Positions 24,123 through 32,134 of a stretch of DNA of 62,358 nucleotides are shown in pieces; within the stretch, counting starts at the first letter, position 1, and every line of letters begins with the position of its first letter. The translations under genes were made by a program, and so were the position numbers. The notes under the pieces were generated by a model, which worked only from the letters and a program-made list of their open reading frames with translations, ran no database searches and was not told where the DNA came from. Source of the DNA: Clostridia bacterium (GTDB taxonomy: Bacteria; Bacillota; Clostridia; Christensenellales; Aristaeellaceae); the NCBI GenBank assembly GCA_017464305.1, contig JAFUDS010000018.1, forward strand, positions 1-62,358, read 5' to 3'.

Positions 24123-24211
24123 GAAAGGCTTCGACGCTCATAGAAAAACGGAAGAAGCTGCAGTAATATAGGTGTGGATTAACGATGCTGGTGGATAGGA
24201 GATGACGGAGT

Positions 24212-24766
24212 ATGGCGAAACTCAAGGATGTAGCAGATTTTTTCATTGCGCTGGCGCAAGACATGGCAGAACTGGAGATGGGGGACGCCATGACGAATCT
24301 GCGGCTTCAAAAGATGCTTTATTTTGCCCAAGGGTGGATGCTGAAGAGAACGGGAAAACCGCTTTTTGATGAGAACATCGAGGCATGGCAATATGGGCCT
24401 GTGGTGCCGGAATGCTATGAATGGTACAAGGGATGCGGGAGCAATCCGCTAAAAGCGGAAATGCCTGCAAGAGATAAGTTTTCACCCGAAGAATATGCAC
24501 TTCTGCTGGATGTATGGGCAGAGCTTTCCAAATATTCCACGTCTCAACTGGTCTCCATGACCCACGAAAAGGGAACCCCTTGGTACGAGGTATGGAATTA
24601 CACAAAACAGCGGGAAATTGATCGAGAAGCGATTAAAAGTTTCTTTATCAATAGCGAGCTCCCTGGAAGCAAGGAGAAACTCGCCGCGATACCGACAATA
24701 AAGCCCCTCTTCAGAGAGAATGGCATTCCTGTATTCTCTGCTAAGGAAGTGTTCAATAATGAGTAA
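24212..24766 (+). CDS. Panacea (DUF4065/SocA-like) antitoxin
   Basis: The protein (184 aa) has a Panacea domain, seen in MTNLRLQKMLYFAQGWML, the ENIEAWQYGPVVPECY core and the PWYEVWN end. Panacea domains neutralise many unrelated toxins and normally stand directly before or after the toxin gene. Here the next gene, overlapping by 8 bases, encodes a PemK/MazF-like protein, giving an antitoxin-toxin order. The C-terminal 30 residues (SELPGSKEKLAAIPTIKPLF) may be the toxin-binding part; this is inference. GACGGAG is the likely ribosome binding site. Confidence 0.85.
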   Translation: MAKLKDVADFFIALAQDMAELEMGDAMTNLRLQKMLYFAQGWMLKRTGKPLFDENIEAWQYGPVVPECYEWYKGCGSNPLKAEMPARDKFSPEEYALLLDVWAELSKYSTSQLVSMTHEKGTPWYEVWNYTKQREIDREAIKSFFINSELPGSKEKLAAIPTIKPLFRENGIPVFSAKEVFNNE

Positions 24767-25067
24767 GGCACAGCCTTGGGAGATTTGGTGGGCTTACGTG
24801 GCTTTTGACGAAGGGGATGGCGGTAAGGAACGTCCTGTTCTCGTTTTAGAGGATGGAACGGTTTATGTTATTGCGCTGATGATTACATCCCATGAGCAGC
24901 GCAATGTATATGGTGAATATGATATTACAAAATGGCAGTCAGCGGGGCTGAAAAAGCCATCAACGATTCGAGTGACAAGAAAGCTGGAATTATCAGAGGA
25001 TGATTTAATCTATAAGATGGGAGAGCTTCAGCCCTTCGACATCGTATTGCTTATGAAGTATCTGTAG
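24759..25067 (+). CDS. PemK/MazF-like toxin
   Basis: The protein (102 aa) has the SH3-like beta fold of PemK/MazF: WEIWWAYVAFDEGDGGKERPVLVLED at the N-terminus carries the RPV/RPA-type loop arginine, and the middle strand ends with IRVTRKLELSEDDLI, like the conserved SxV region before the last helix. Family members cut RNA or act as kinase-like toxins on the ribosome. The start at 24759 overlaps the antitoxin stop; the earlier in-frame codon is inside the antitoxin. Divergent sequence keeps the exact activity open. Confidence 0.7.
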   Translation: MSKAQPWEIWWAYVAFDEGDGGKERPVLVLEDGTVYVIALMITSHEQRNVYGEYDITKWQSAGLKKPSTIRVTRKLELSEDDLIYKMGELQPFDIVLLMKYL

Positions 25068-25129
25068 AAGGTTATTCGAAAAAGCTGAGCAGATAAAAAG
25101 ACAGATTTCAGTGCGTGGGACAAGTGCAG

Positions 25130-25175
25130 AACGTGAAAGAACGTACAGGGGTAAACCGGTACGTTCTTTCACGTT
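25130..25175. repeat. 17-bp perfect inverted repeat after the toxin gene
   Basis: 25130-25146 and 25159-25175 are exact reverse complements with a 12-base spacer. No T-tract follows, so it is not a simple terminator. Confidence 0.55.
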
Positions 25176-25199
25176 ATCCTTCAAAACTGAGCTTGGATC

Positions 25200-25223
25200 G
25201 GTCAAAAGGTACACCTTTTGACC
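25200..25223. promoter_or_regulatory. Upstream copy of a 24-bp dyad site
   Basis: GGTCAAAAGGT and ACCTTTTGACC arms separated by only 2 bases; the symmetry extends to 15 bp per arm (25196-25210 with 25213-25227). The same site recurs, imperfectly, at 25362-25385. Confidence 0.6.
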
Positions 25224-25310
25224 GATCGACTTTTTCACCCCTTTTTGAAGGGAACGGGAATGAAAAGCTATTAAAATGATAGGAAATTTGGGCGAATTCG
25301 TTCAAAATCA

Positions 25311-25339
25311 TTGCAAAAGGCTTGAAAATGTGATAAATT
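25311..25339 (+). promoter_or_regulatory. Probable promoter of the peptide-import operon
   Basis: TTGCAA at 25311-25316, 17-bp spacer, TAAATT at 25334-25339. It is weak and flanked by the two dyad sites. Confidence 0.45.
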
Positions 25340-25361
25340 TACTAACGTATGCTCGGCGGGT

Positions 25362-25385
25362 GGTCAGAAGGTGTACTTTTTGACC
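25362..25385. promoter_or_regulatory. Downstream copy of the 24-bp dyad site
   Basis: GGTCAGAAG-GTGTAC-TTTTTGACC, matching the site at 25200-25223 in outer bases and central GTAC/TAC spacing. It lies just after the expected start point, as expected of a repressor site. Confidence 0.55.
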
Positions 25386-25421
25386 CAGGACTGAGTAAAA
25401 ATTTAGAAAGGAAGATGCAAA

Positions 25422-27566
25422 ATGACCAAGTTTGCAAAGATCCTGTCCCTGGTTCTGGCCCTGGCTATGCTGTGCAGCGTGGCGCTGGGCGAAGGCGCTC
25501 AGCTGGCAGCGGAAGCGCAGACCGAAGTGGATACCGACGCTTATGAAGCGGCTTCTACCGAGATCTACGACGCTGTGCTGGGCGATTTTTATTCCTATTA
25601 TTCCGAAGCGAAGCAGGAGGTTGAGAACCTCAGCCTGCGGTACGCCCTGATGGCGATTTCCGAGGCGAAGATTCTGGGCTCCGCCGTGATGATCCCCCTG
25701 GAGAGCCGGGGCGGCAACTATGCCATCACCCGGATCGCTCCCCGTTCCGCGAACACCACCCTGTGGGGCAACGACGCGGATCGTGTGCATCAGATGATCA
25801 TCGTCAAGGAAGGCATCCTGAAGGCCTCCGAAGTCGAAGATCTGCGCAACCTGTGGAACGAAGTCCATGGCACCGGCGAATATGACGCCAAGGCCAAGGA
25901 ATATCTGGCCAGCAAGGGTTACGAGCTGACTGACGTATACAACTACGCCTATTCCAGCGATCCCAACACCTGGGACGTGCTGGCCACCTCCAAGCAGGCG
26001 GACTCCCGGGCCATCATCAACACCTATGACGGCCTGTATGAGTACGACGAGGAGAACATCCAGCAGCCCGCTCTGGCCACTGGTTACACCGTGTCCGAAG
26101 ATAACCTGGTTTACACCTTTACCATCCGGGAAGGCGTGGCTTGGGTGGACAGCCAGGGCCGGAAGGTCGCCGACGTGAAGGCGGACGACTGGGTTGCCGG
26201 TATGCAGCACATGATGGACGCCGCCGAGGGCCTGGAATACCTGGTGGGCCCCGAAGGCTGCAACATCGCTGGCGCCGAAGCTTACATGAACGGCGAGACC
26301 ACCGATTTCAGCACCGTGGGCGTGAAAGCGCTGGATGACTACACGCTGGAGTATACTCTGGCTGGCCCCAGCCCCTTCTTCACCACCATGCTGGGCTATG
26401 GTGTGTTCGCTCCTCTGAGCCGTGACTATTACACCTCTCAGGGCGGTCAGTTCGGCGCGGATTACAACGCCGAGGCGGAGACCTACCTGTACGGCAAGGA
26501 TCCTGACCACATCGCCTACAATGGTCCCTATCTGGTGACCAACTCCACCAAGGAGAACACCATCGTGTTCCAGGCCAACGACAGCTACTGGAACAAGGAT
26601 CACATCAACATCCACACCGTGAACTGGTACTACAATGAAGGAACCGACGCTCTGAAGCCCTACAACGACTTCAAGGCTGGCATTCTGTCCAGTACCGGAT
26701 TGAATTCCTCCTCTGCGGAGCAGGCGAAGGCGGATGGCCTGTTCGATGAGCATGCTTACACCGCGCAGACCGACGCTACCTCCTTCATGGGCTTCTTCAA
26801 CGTGAACCGTACTGCGTTTGCCAACTTCAACGACGCCACCACCGCTGTTTCCAGCCAGACCGTGGAAGACGCTGCCCGGACCAAGCAGGCCATGAGCAAC
26901 ATCAACTTCCGTCGGGCCCTGCTGATGAGCTTGGACCGCGGCGCCTATGAAGCCCAGAGCGTGGGCGAGGAGCTGAAGTATGCTTCCCTGATCAACAGCT
27001 ACACCCCCGGCAACTTCGTGTCCCTGCCGGACGAAGTGACCGTGCAGATCAACGGTGAAGACAAGACCTATCCCGCCGGCACCTACTATGGTCAGATCAT
27101 GCAGGATCAGCTGGATGCTGACGGCGTGACCGCCAAGGTTTGGGACGCTGAGACCGAGATGAGCTCCGGCTTCGACGGATGGTACAACGTGGAGAACGCC
27201 AAGGCCTATCTGGACAAGGCGATTGAAGAACTGGCGGCGGAAGGCCTGGTCATCGATGCGGATCATCCGATCTACCTGGATGTGCCCACCTTCACCGGCA
27301 GCGAAGTGTACAACAACCGTGAGGAAGCCCTGAAGCAGTCCGTGGCTGCCGCTTCTGATAACCGGATCGTCATCAACAAGGTAGACTGCCCCACCAGCAG
27401 CGACTGGTACTACGCGGGCTATTACTACAACACCGGATACGAAGCCAACTTCGATATCTGCGACCTGAGCGGCTGGGGTCCCGACTACGGCGATCCGCAG
27501 AGCTATCTGGACACCATGCTGCCCGACTACGCCGGATACATGGTCAAGGCTCTGGGTATCTTCTAA
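25422..27566 (+). CDS. Peptide-binding protein (SBP_bac_5), apparently circularly permuted
   Basis: The 714-aa protein starts with a Sec signal peptide (cleavage after about residue 23, ALG|EG) without a lipobox cysteine. Residues about 36-128 resemble the normal C-terminal end of these proteins (SLRYALMAISEAKILGSAVM, then NYAITRIAPRSANTTLWG). The usual mature N-terminus follows only from about residue 172 (YNYAYSSDPNTWDV), and the protein stops right after the WGPDYGDPQSYLDTMLPDY segment, where normal members continue with the RYA...EA...IP tail. The order of parts is therefore changed, like a circular permutant. It heads an operon with OppBCDF and should capture oligopeptides outside the cell. 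Confidence 0.88.
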   Translation: MTKFAKILSLVLALAMLCSVALGEGAQLAAEAQTEVDTDAYEAASTEIYDAVLGDFYSYYSEAKQEVENLSLRYALMAISEAKILGSAVMIPLESRGGNYAITRIAPRSANTTLWGNDADRVHQMIIVKEGILKASEVEDLRNLWNEVHGTGEYDAKAKEYLASKGYELTDVYNYAYSSDPNTWDVLATSKQADSRAIINTYDGLYEYDEENIQQPALATGYTVSEDNLVYTFTIREGVAWVDSQGRKVADVKADDWVAGMQHMMDAAEGLEYLVGPEGCNIAGAEAYMNGETTDFSTVGVKALDDYTLEYTLAGPSPFFTTMLGYGVFAPLSRDYYTSQGGQFGADYNAEAETYLYGKDPDHIAYNGPYLVTNSTKENTIVFQANDSYWNKDHINIHTVNWYYNEGTDALKPYNDFKAGILSSTGLNSSSAEQAKADGLFDEHAYTAQTDATSFMGFFNVNRTAFANFNDATTAVSSQTVEDAARTKQAMSNINFRRALLMSLDRGAYEAQSVGEELKYASLINSYTPGNFVSLPDEVTVQINGEDKTYPAGTYYGQIMQDQLDADGVTAKVWDAETEMSSGFDGWYNVENAKAYLDKAIEELAAEGLVIDADHPIYLDVPTFTGSEVYNNREEALKQSVAAASDNRIVINKVDCPTSSDWYYAGYYYNTGYEANFDICDLSGWGPDYGDPQSYLDTMLPDYAGYMVKALGIF

Positions 27567-27669
27567 TTCCCAGCAGACTCGGCGAAGGAAAGACATTTGG
27601 AGGTTCTCCCCGCTCCGCGGAGGGGCGGGAGAACTTTACGAATTCGCCTTTCCCTAAATGAACGAGGAT

Positions 27670-27708
27670 GGGGATGACGGTTTCCGTCATCCCCTTTCCC
27701 GCTTTTTT
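27670..27708 (+). terminator. Intercistronic hairpin after the binding-protein gene
   Basis: GGGGATGACGG / CCGTCATCCCC, 11-bp perfect stem with a 3-base loop, and T-rich sequence 7 bases later. Together with a second hairpin (27706-27762) it would favour higher expression of the binding protein than of the membrane genes, as in maltose and oligopeptide operons. Confidence 0.6.
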
Positions 27709-27794
27709 CTTGTTCGGACGGGACAGCCCCCTCAAAGAAGGAGACTTTTCCGTCCGGACAAGGAGATTCCCATGATGAAAGGAAATGCGCCGCT

Positions 27795-29363
27795 ATGACG
27801 AAATACCTGATTCGGCGATTGGTGCACGGGCTGGTGTCCGTGATCATCGTGGTTGCCATCGTCATGATTCTGATCTATTCCTGCCTGGACCGGCAGCTGA
27901 TTTTTGCCCAGGACCCGGTGTTCACCCAATTGGGCAACAACCAGAAGATAGTCTATCAGTATCGGAAATGGGAGGATTACGGCTACATCGATTATGTGCC
28001 CTATCCTGAATGGTTGCAGTCCATCGCCGCGGAGGAGAACCTGTCCCAGGAAGAGGTGACCGCCCTGTCCGCCTTCGCCCAGAAGGCCACGGGGGATTCC
28101 GAGGAAGTGGCGGCCTATGTGGCCCGATTCACCGAATACTACGAGAGCCAGGGCTACACCGTGACCCGGCTGGACGCCAAGATGAGCAAGAAGAAGGTGG
28201 CGCCCGGCGGCCAGCAGCAGCTTTATGCCTACAAGGATAAGCCTCTGCTGGGCCGGCTGTGGAACTATTTGACGGGCCTGATCAGCGTGGACAACATCCA
28301 CTTTGTGCAGGAGGACATCGGGGAGCGGGGCTTGACCTTCACCCTGCATGATCCGCTCTACGGCGGGAAGACCTTCGCGCCGGCCATCATCGGTAACGGC
28401 ACGCTGCACAAGTACCTGCTGTACACGGATGGGAAATTCCCCTTCATTCACCAGAACCTGGTGACCATCAACCTGGGCAAATCCTACACCGTCAACAGCG
28501 GGGTGGATGTGTTCCAGAGCATGAACGCGCCCCAGGGCTCCTATGTGTCCTCCGTGATCACCTATCCCACCGGGCACACGGAATCCAGCGCGGACGACTT
28601 GCACAGCGCCACCTACGCGTACGGCTCCCGGGAGGCGAACCTGGTGAACCGGGATCGGTTTACCGACGATTACACCAATGTGGTGACGGTGAAGGGCGGA
28701 CTGAGCCAGATCGGCTACTCCTTCGTCATCGGCATTATCGCTTCCGCCCTGGCTTATCTGCTGGGGGTGCCCCTGGGCATCATCATGGCCCGGAAGAAGG
28801 ACAAGCTGGTGGACCGGATCGGTACGATCTACATCGTGTTCATCCTGGCCGTGCCCTCCCTGGCCTACATTTTCCTGTTCAAGGCCATCGGCTACAGCCT
28901 GGGCCTGCCCACCACCTTCAACATGGACTCCAATGACTGGCGGATGTACGCCCTGCCCATCGTCTCCCTGGCGCTGCCCTCGGTGGCCAACCTGATGAAA
29001 TGGCTGCGGCGGTACATGATCGACCAGATGAACTCCGACTATGTGAAGTTCGCCCGCAGCGGTGGCCTTTCCGAGCGGGAGATCTTCACCCGGCATATTC
29101 TGAAAAACGCCATTATCCCCCTGGTGCACGGCATCCCCGGCACGGTGCTGGGCGCGCTGATTGGCGCCATCATCACCGAGCGGGTGTACGTGGTGCCTGG
29201 CGCCGGTAACCTGCTGACCAAGGCCATCAATATGTACGACAATGGCGTCATCGTGGGCGTGACCTTGTTCTATGCCCTGTTGAGCGTGATTTCCATCATT
29301 CTGGGCGACGTGCTGATGTCCATGGTGGATCCCAGAATTTCCTTTACATCGAAAGCGAGGTGA
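27795..29363 (+). CDS. oppB: OppB/AmiC-type permease with large extracytoplasmic domain
   Basis: The protein (522 aa) has one N-terminal helix (about residues 12-32), then an outside region of about 265 residues, then five helices with the binding-protein-dependent transport motif (YVKFARSGGLSEREIFTRH). Usual OppB proteins are about 300-320 aa; only streptococcal AmiC types are about 500, with a comparable domain. The outside domain may contact the permuted binding protein. It lies 228 bp after the binding-protein gene and 7 bp before oppC. Confidence 0.88.
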   Translation: MTKYLIRRLVHGLVSVIIVVAIVMILIYSCLDRQLIFAQDPVFTQLGNNQKIVYQYRKWEDYGYIDYVPYPEWLQSIAAEENLSQEEVTALSAFAQKATGDSEEVAAYVARFTEYYESQGYTVTRLDAKMSKKKVAPGGQQQLYAYKDKPLLGRLWNYLTGLISVDNIHFVQEDIGERGLTFTLHDPLYGGKTFAPAIIGNGTLHKYLLYTDGKFPFIHQNLVTINLGKSYTVNSGVDVFQSMNAPQGSYVSSVITYPTGHTESSADDLHSATYAYGSREANLVNRDRFTDDYTNVVTVKGGLSQIGYSFVIGIIASALAYLLGVPLGIIMARKKDKLVDRIGTIYIVFILAVPSLAYIFLFKAIGYSLGLPTTFNMDSNDWRMYALPIVSLALPSVANLMKWLRRYMIDQMNSDYVKFARSGGLSEREIFTRHILKNAIIPLVHGIPGTVLGALIGAIITERVYVVPGAGNLLTKAINMYDNGVIVGVTLFYALLSVISIILGDVLMSMVDPRISFTSKAR

Positions 29364-29370
29364 TCCCGAG

Positions 29371-30348
29371 ATGAATGAGAACCTGATTGATCTGAAGGAT
29401 CTGAACATGAGCGAGGAGGAGCTGTTCTCCCATGTGGACCATTCCTCCCTGGAATCGGAAAAGATCACCGCGCCTCGCTATTCCTACTGGCGCAGCGTGT
29501 TTCGGGTGTTCTTCCGGAAGCGGATCAACATCGTGATCCTGAGTCTTTTTGCGGTGATCCTGGCCTTTACCTACATCTATCCCCTGCTGGTGGACTACGA
29601 TCCCTTCGCCAATTTGATGAACTCCTCGGCCAAGCATCTGCTGCCCGGGGTGGCCATGGAGCGGCTGGGGAAGAACATCCACTGGATTTTAGGCGCTGGG
29701 GCCTCCGGCCAGTCCACCTTTGATGCAGTTTGGTTCGGCAGCCGTATCTCCGTCACCATGGCCTTTATCTGCGCCGCCATCAACCTGATCGTGGGCGTGG
29801 TCATCGGCGCGGTGTGGGGCTTCTCCAAGAAGGTGGATATCATCATGACCGAGGTGTACAACATCATCGGCAACGTGCCCTACATTCTGTTCATCTCCGT
29901 GCTGGTGCTGATTTTCTCCGCCGGCTTCTGGACCATGGTTTTCGCCCTGACCATCACGGGATGGCTGGGCATCGCCTACTTCATCCGGACCCAGGTGGTC
30001 ATCATCCGGGACCGGGAATATAACCTGGCCTCCCGCTGCCTGGGGACGCCCATCATGCGGATCGCCATGAAGAACATTCTGCCCTTCATGACCTCCGTCA
30101 TCGTGACCCTGGCGGCTACGGAAATCCCCTCCTACATCTCCTACGAGGTGTTCCTGTCCTACATCGGCATGGGTATGTCCGATATGTCCCTGGGCCGGCT
30201 GATCTATCAGGCGGAAAACGCCATGCTGACGCCGGGATGGCAGTTTGAGTTCTGGTCTCCGGTGGCGGTAGCCTCCATCATTACGATCGTGCTCTATGTG
30301 GTGGGTCAGAATCTGGGCGACGCCTCTGATCCCCGGACCCATATGTGA
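29371..30348 (+). CDS. oppC: OppC-type peptide permease
   Basis: The protein (325 aa) has the extended cytoplasmic N-terminus of OppC proteins, a first helix (residues about 48-68), a periplasmic loop and five more helices with the EAA-like loop REYNLASRCLGTPIMRIAMK that docks on the ATPases. Normal family length. It overlaps nothing and is 8 bases from the OppD start. Confidence 0.9.
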   Translation: MNENLIDLKDLNMSEEELFSHVDHSSLESEKITAPRYSYWRSVFRVFFRKRINIVILSLFAVILAFTYIYPLLVDYDPFANLMNSSAKHLLPGVAMERLGKNIHWILGAGASGQSTFDAVWFGSRISVTMAFICAAINLIVGVVIGAVWGFSKKVDIIMTEVYNIIGNVPYILFISVLVLIFSAGFWTMVFALTITGWLGIAYFIRTQVVIIRDREYNLASRCLGTPIMRIAMKNILPFMTSVIVTLAATEIPSYISYEVFLSYIGMGMSDMSLGRLIYQAENAMLTPGWQFEFWSPVAVASIITIVLYVVGQNLGDASDPRTHM

Positions 30349-30356
30349 GGTGGCCT

Positions 30357-32117
30357 ATGGAGAAGATGCAAAATGAGCAGCATGTGCTGCTGAGCGTAAA
30401 GGACCTGGAGGTAAAATTCCGGGTACGGGGCCGGATTTTGACGGCCATTCGGAACATTTCCCTGGATATCTATGAAAACGAGTCCATCGCCATTGTGGGC
30501 GAATCCGGCTCCGGCAAATCCGTATTCACCAAGACCTTCGCGGGTATGCTGGATTCCAACGGCTTCATCGAGCATGGGGACATCCTGTTCGACGATGCGG
30601 AGCTGGCGGATACCACCGTGGCCCTGACCCCGGCCATCCGGCGGGAGCTGGCGGCGGCGGAAAAGAAGCTGAACGAGCACAGTCGCCTGGAGGCGGGAGC
30701 CGCCACCTGGCGGGAGATGCAGGCCCTGGAGACGGAGAAGGAGCGCCGGGCCACGCTGTCGGAGGAAGAGCTGGAAAAGCTGGAGGGCAGCCTGAGCGAG
30801 CTGGTGTTCCAGCGGACGGAGCTGTTTAACCTGCGGCAAACTTACGACCCGAACCGGGAGAAGGACAAGATTCGCCAGGCGGGGCAGCAGCTGAAGGAAA
30901 TGGACGCCCGGATTAAGCAGATGCAGGCGGACAAGAAGGAAAAGATCGCGGCCCGGAAGCGGGAAGCCGCGGCGGATCACGATTTTCAGCAGCGGACGGC
31001 GGAGCGGATTCACGCCCTGCAGACCCAGTATAAGGAAGAAACCAGCCGGGAGATCACGGCGGACCAGCGGCAGCGGAATGCCCGGCTGGCCCGGGAGATC
31101 GTGCTGTCCGTGGGCCGCTACGGCGCGGTGAAGCGGCGGCAGGCCACGGGAAAGCTGCTGGAAGAGCTGAAGAAGGCCATGCGGGAAGGGAAGAACCTGG
31201 CGGAAGAGTCGGTGTGCAACGCCGTTTTCGAGCCGGTGACCTTCCGGGTCCGCTTCCTGGACGAAAATGGAGACCGGCTCCACGGCACCTGCGTGCTGGA
31301 CCTGGCTAAGATCAAGGACGCCACGGACTGGACCAAGGTCCGGGGAACCCGTATCGCCACGGTGTTCCAGGATCCCATGACCAGCCTGAACCCCATCATT
31401 ACCATCGGCAAGCAGATCACCTCCGTCATTCTGAAGCATCAGGACTGCTCCGAGGTGGAGGCCCGGAAGCGGGCCCTGGAGCTGATGAAGAAGGTGGGTA
31501 TTCCCAACGCGGAAAAGCGCTTTGATGATTATCCCTTCCAGTATTCTGGCGGCATGCGCCAGCGCATCGTCATCGCCATCGCCCTGAGCTGCCAGCCGAA
31601 GATCCTGATCTGCGACGAGCCCACCACGGCCCTGGACGTGACCATTCAGGCCCAGATTCTGAAACTGCTGAAGGATCTGCAGAAGGAATTCCAGTACACC
31701 ATCGTGTTCATTACCCATGACCTGGGGGTGGTGGCCAACATCGCGGACCGGGTGGCGGTGATGTACGCTGGGCAGATCGTGGAATACGGCGAGGTGGAGG
31801 AGGTCTTCTACGACCCGCGGCATCCCTATACCTGGGCTCTGCTGTCCTCCCTGCCCCAGCTGGCGAAGAAGGACACCGTGCTCTATTCCATCACGGGCAC
31901 GCCGCCCTCCCTGTACAACAAGATTGTGGGGGATCCCTTCGCGCCCCGGAACCCCTATTGCATGAAGATTGACACCCTGAAGGAGCCGCCCATGTTCCAG
32001 GTTTCGAACACCCATTTTGCCAAGACCTGGCTGGAGGATCCAAGATCCCCGAAGGTGAAGAAGCCGGAGATCATCGAGAATATTCACGAGAAGCTGGTAG
32101 AGGCTTTTAATATTTAA
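30357..32117 (+). CDS. oppD: OppD ATPase with roughly 235-residue insertion
   Basis: The protein (586 aa) is a peptide ABC ATPase with Walker A GESGSGKS (48-55), Q-loop [11 protein letters not shown] (about 336-346), signature YSGGMRQR, Walker [13 protein letters not shown] and the oligopeptide C-terminal region. Between the strand GDILFDD (residues 74-80) and [11 protein letters not shown] (about 315), where normal OppD has only a few residues, it has an extra highly charged, mostly helical region with many E, K, R and Q residues (30597-31301). The usual length is about 330-360 aa. Catalytic motifs look intact, so it should still drive peptide uptake. The chosen ATG at 30357 has GAGGTGG upstream. 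Confidence 0.87.
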   Translation: MEKMQNEQHVLLSVKDLEVKFRVRGRILTAIRNISLDIYENESIAIVGESGSGKSVFTKTFAGMLDSNGFIEHGDILFDDAELADTTVALTPAIRRELAAAEKKLNEHSRLEAGAATWREMQALETEKERRATLSEEELEKLEGSLSELVFQRTELFNLRQTYDPNREKDKIRQAGQQLKEMDARIKQMQADKKEKIAARKREAAADHDFQQRTAERIHALQTQYKEETSREITADQRQRNARLAREIVLSVGRYGAVKRRQATGKLLEELKKAMREGKNLAEESVCNAVFEPVTFRVRFLDENGDRLHGTCVLDLAKIKDATDWTKVRGTRIATVFQDPMTSLNPIITIGKQITSVILKHQDCSEVEARKRALELMKKVGIPNAEKRFDDYPFQYSGGMRQRIVIAIALSCQPKILICDEPTTALDVTIQAQILKLLKDLQKEFQYTIVFITHDLGVVANIADRVAVMYAGQIVEYGEVEEVFYDPRHPYTWALLSSLPQLAKKDTVLYSITGTPPSLYNKIVGDPFAPRNPYCMKIDTLKEPPMFQVSNTHFAKTWLEDPRSPKVKKPEIIENIHEKLVEAFNI

Positions 32118-32134
32118 GACAGAGGAAATTCAAC

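Noticed and set aside
25308-27596. 762-codon open frame on the minus strand opposite the permuted binding protein
   Set aside because: It is a shadow frame caused by GC-rich codon use; its translation is rich in Val, Gly and His without domains, and the plus frame has clear homology.
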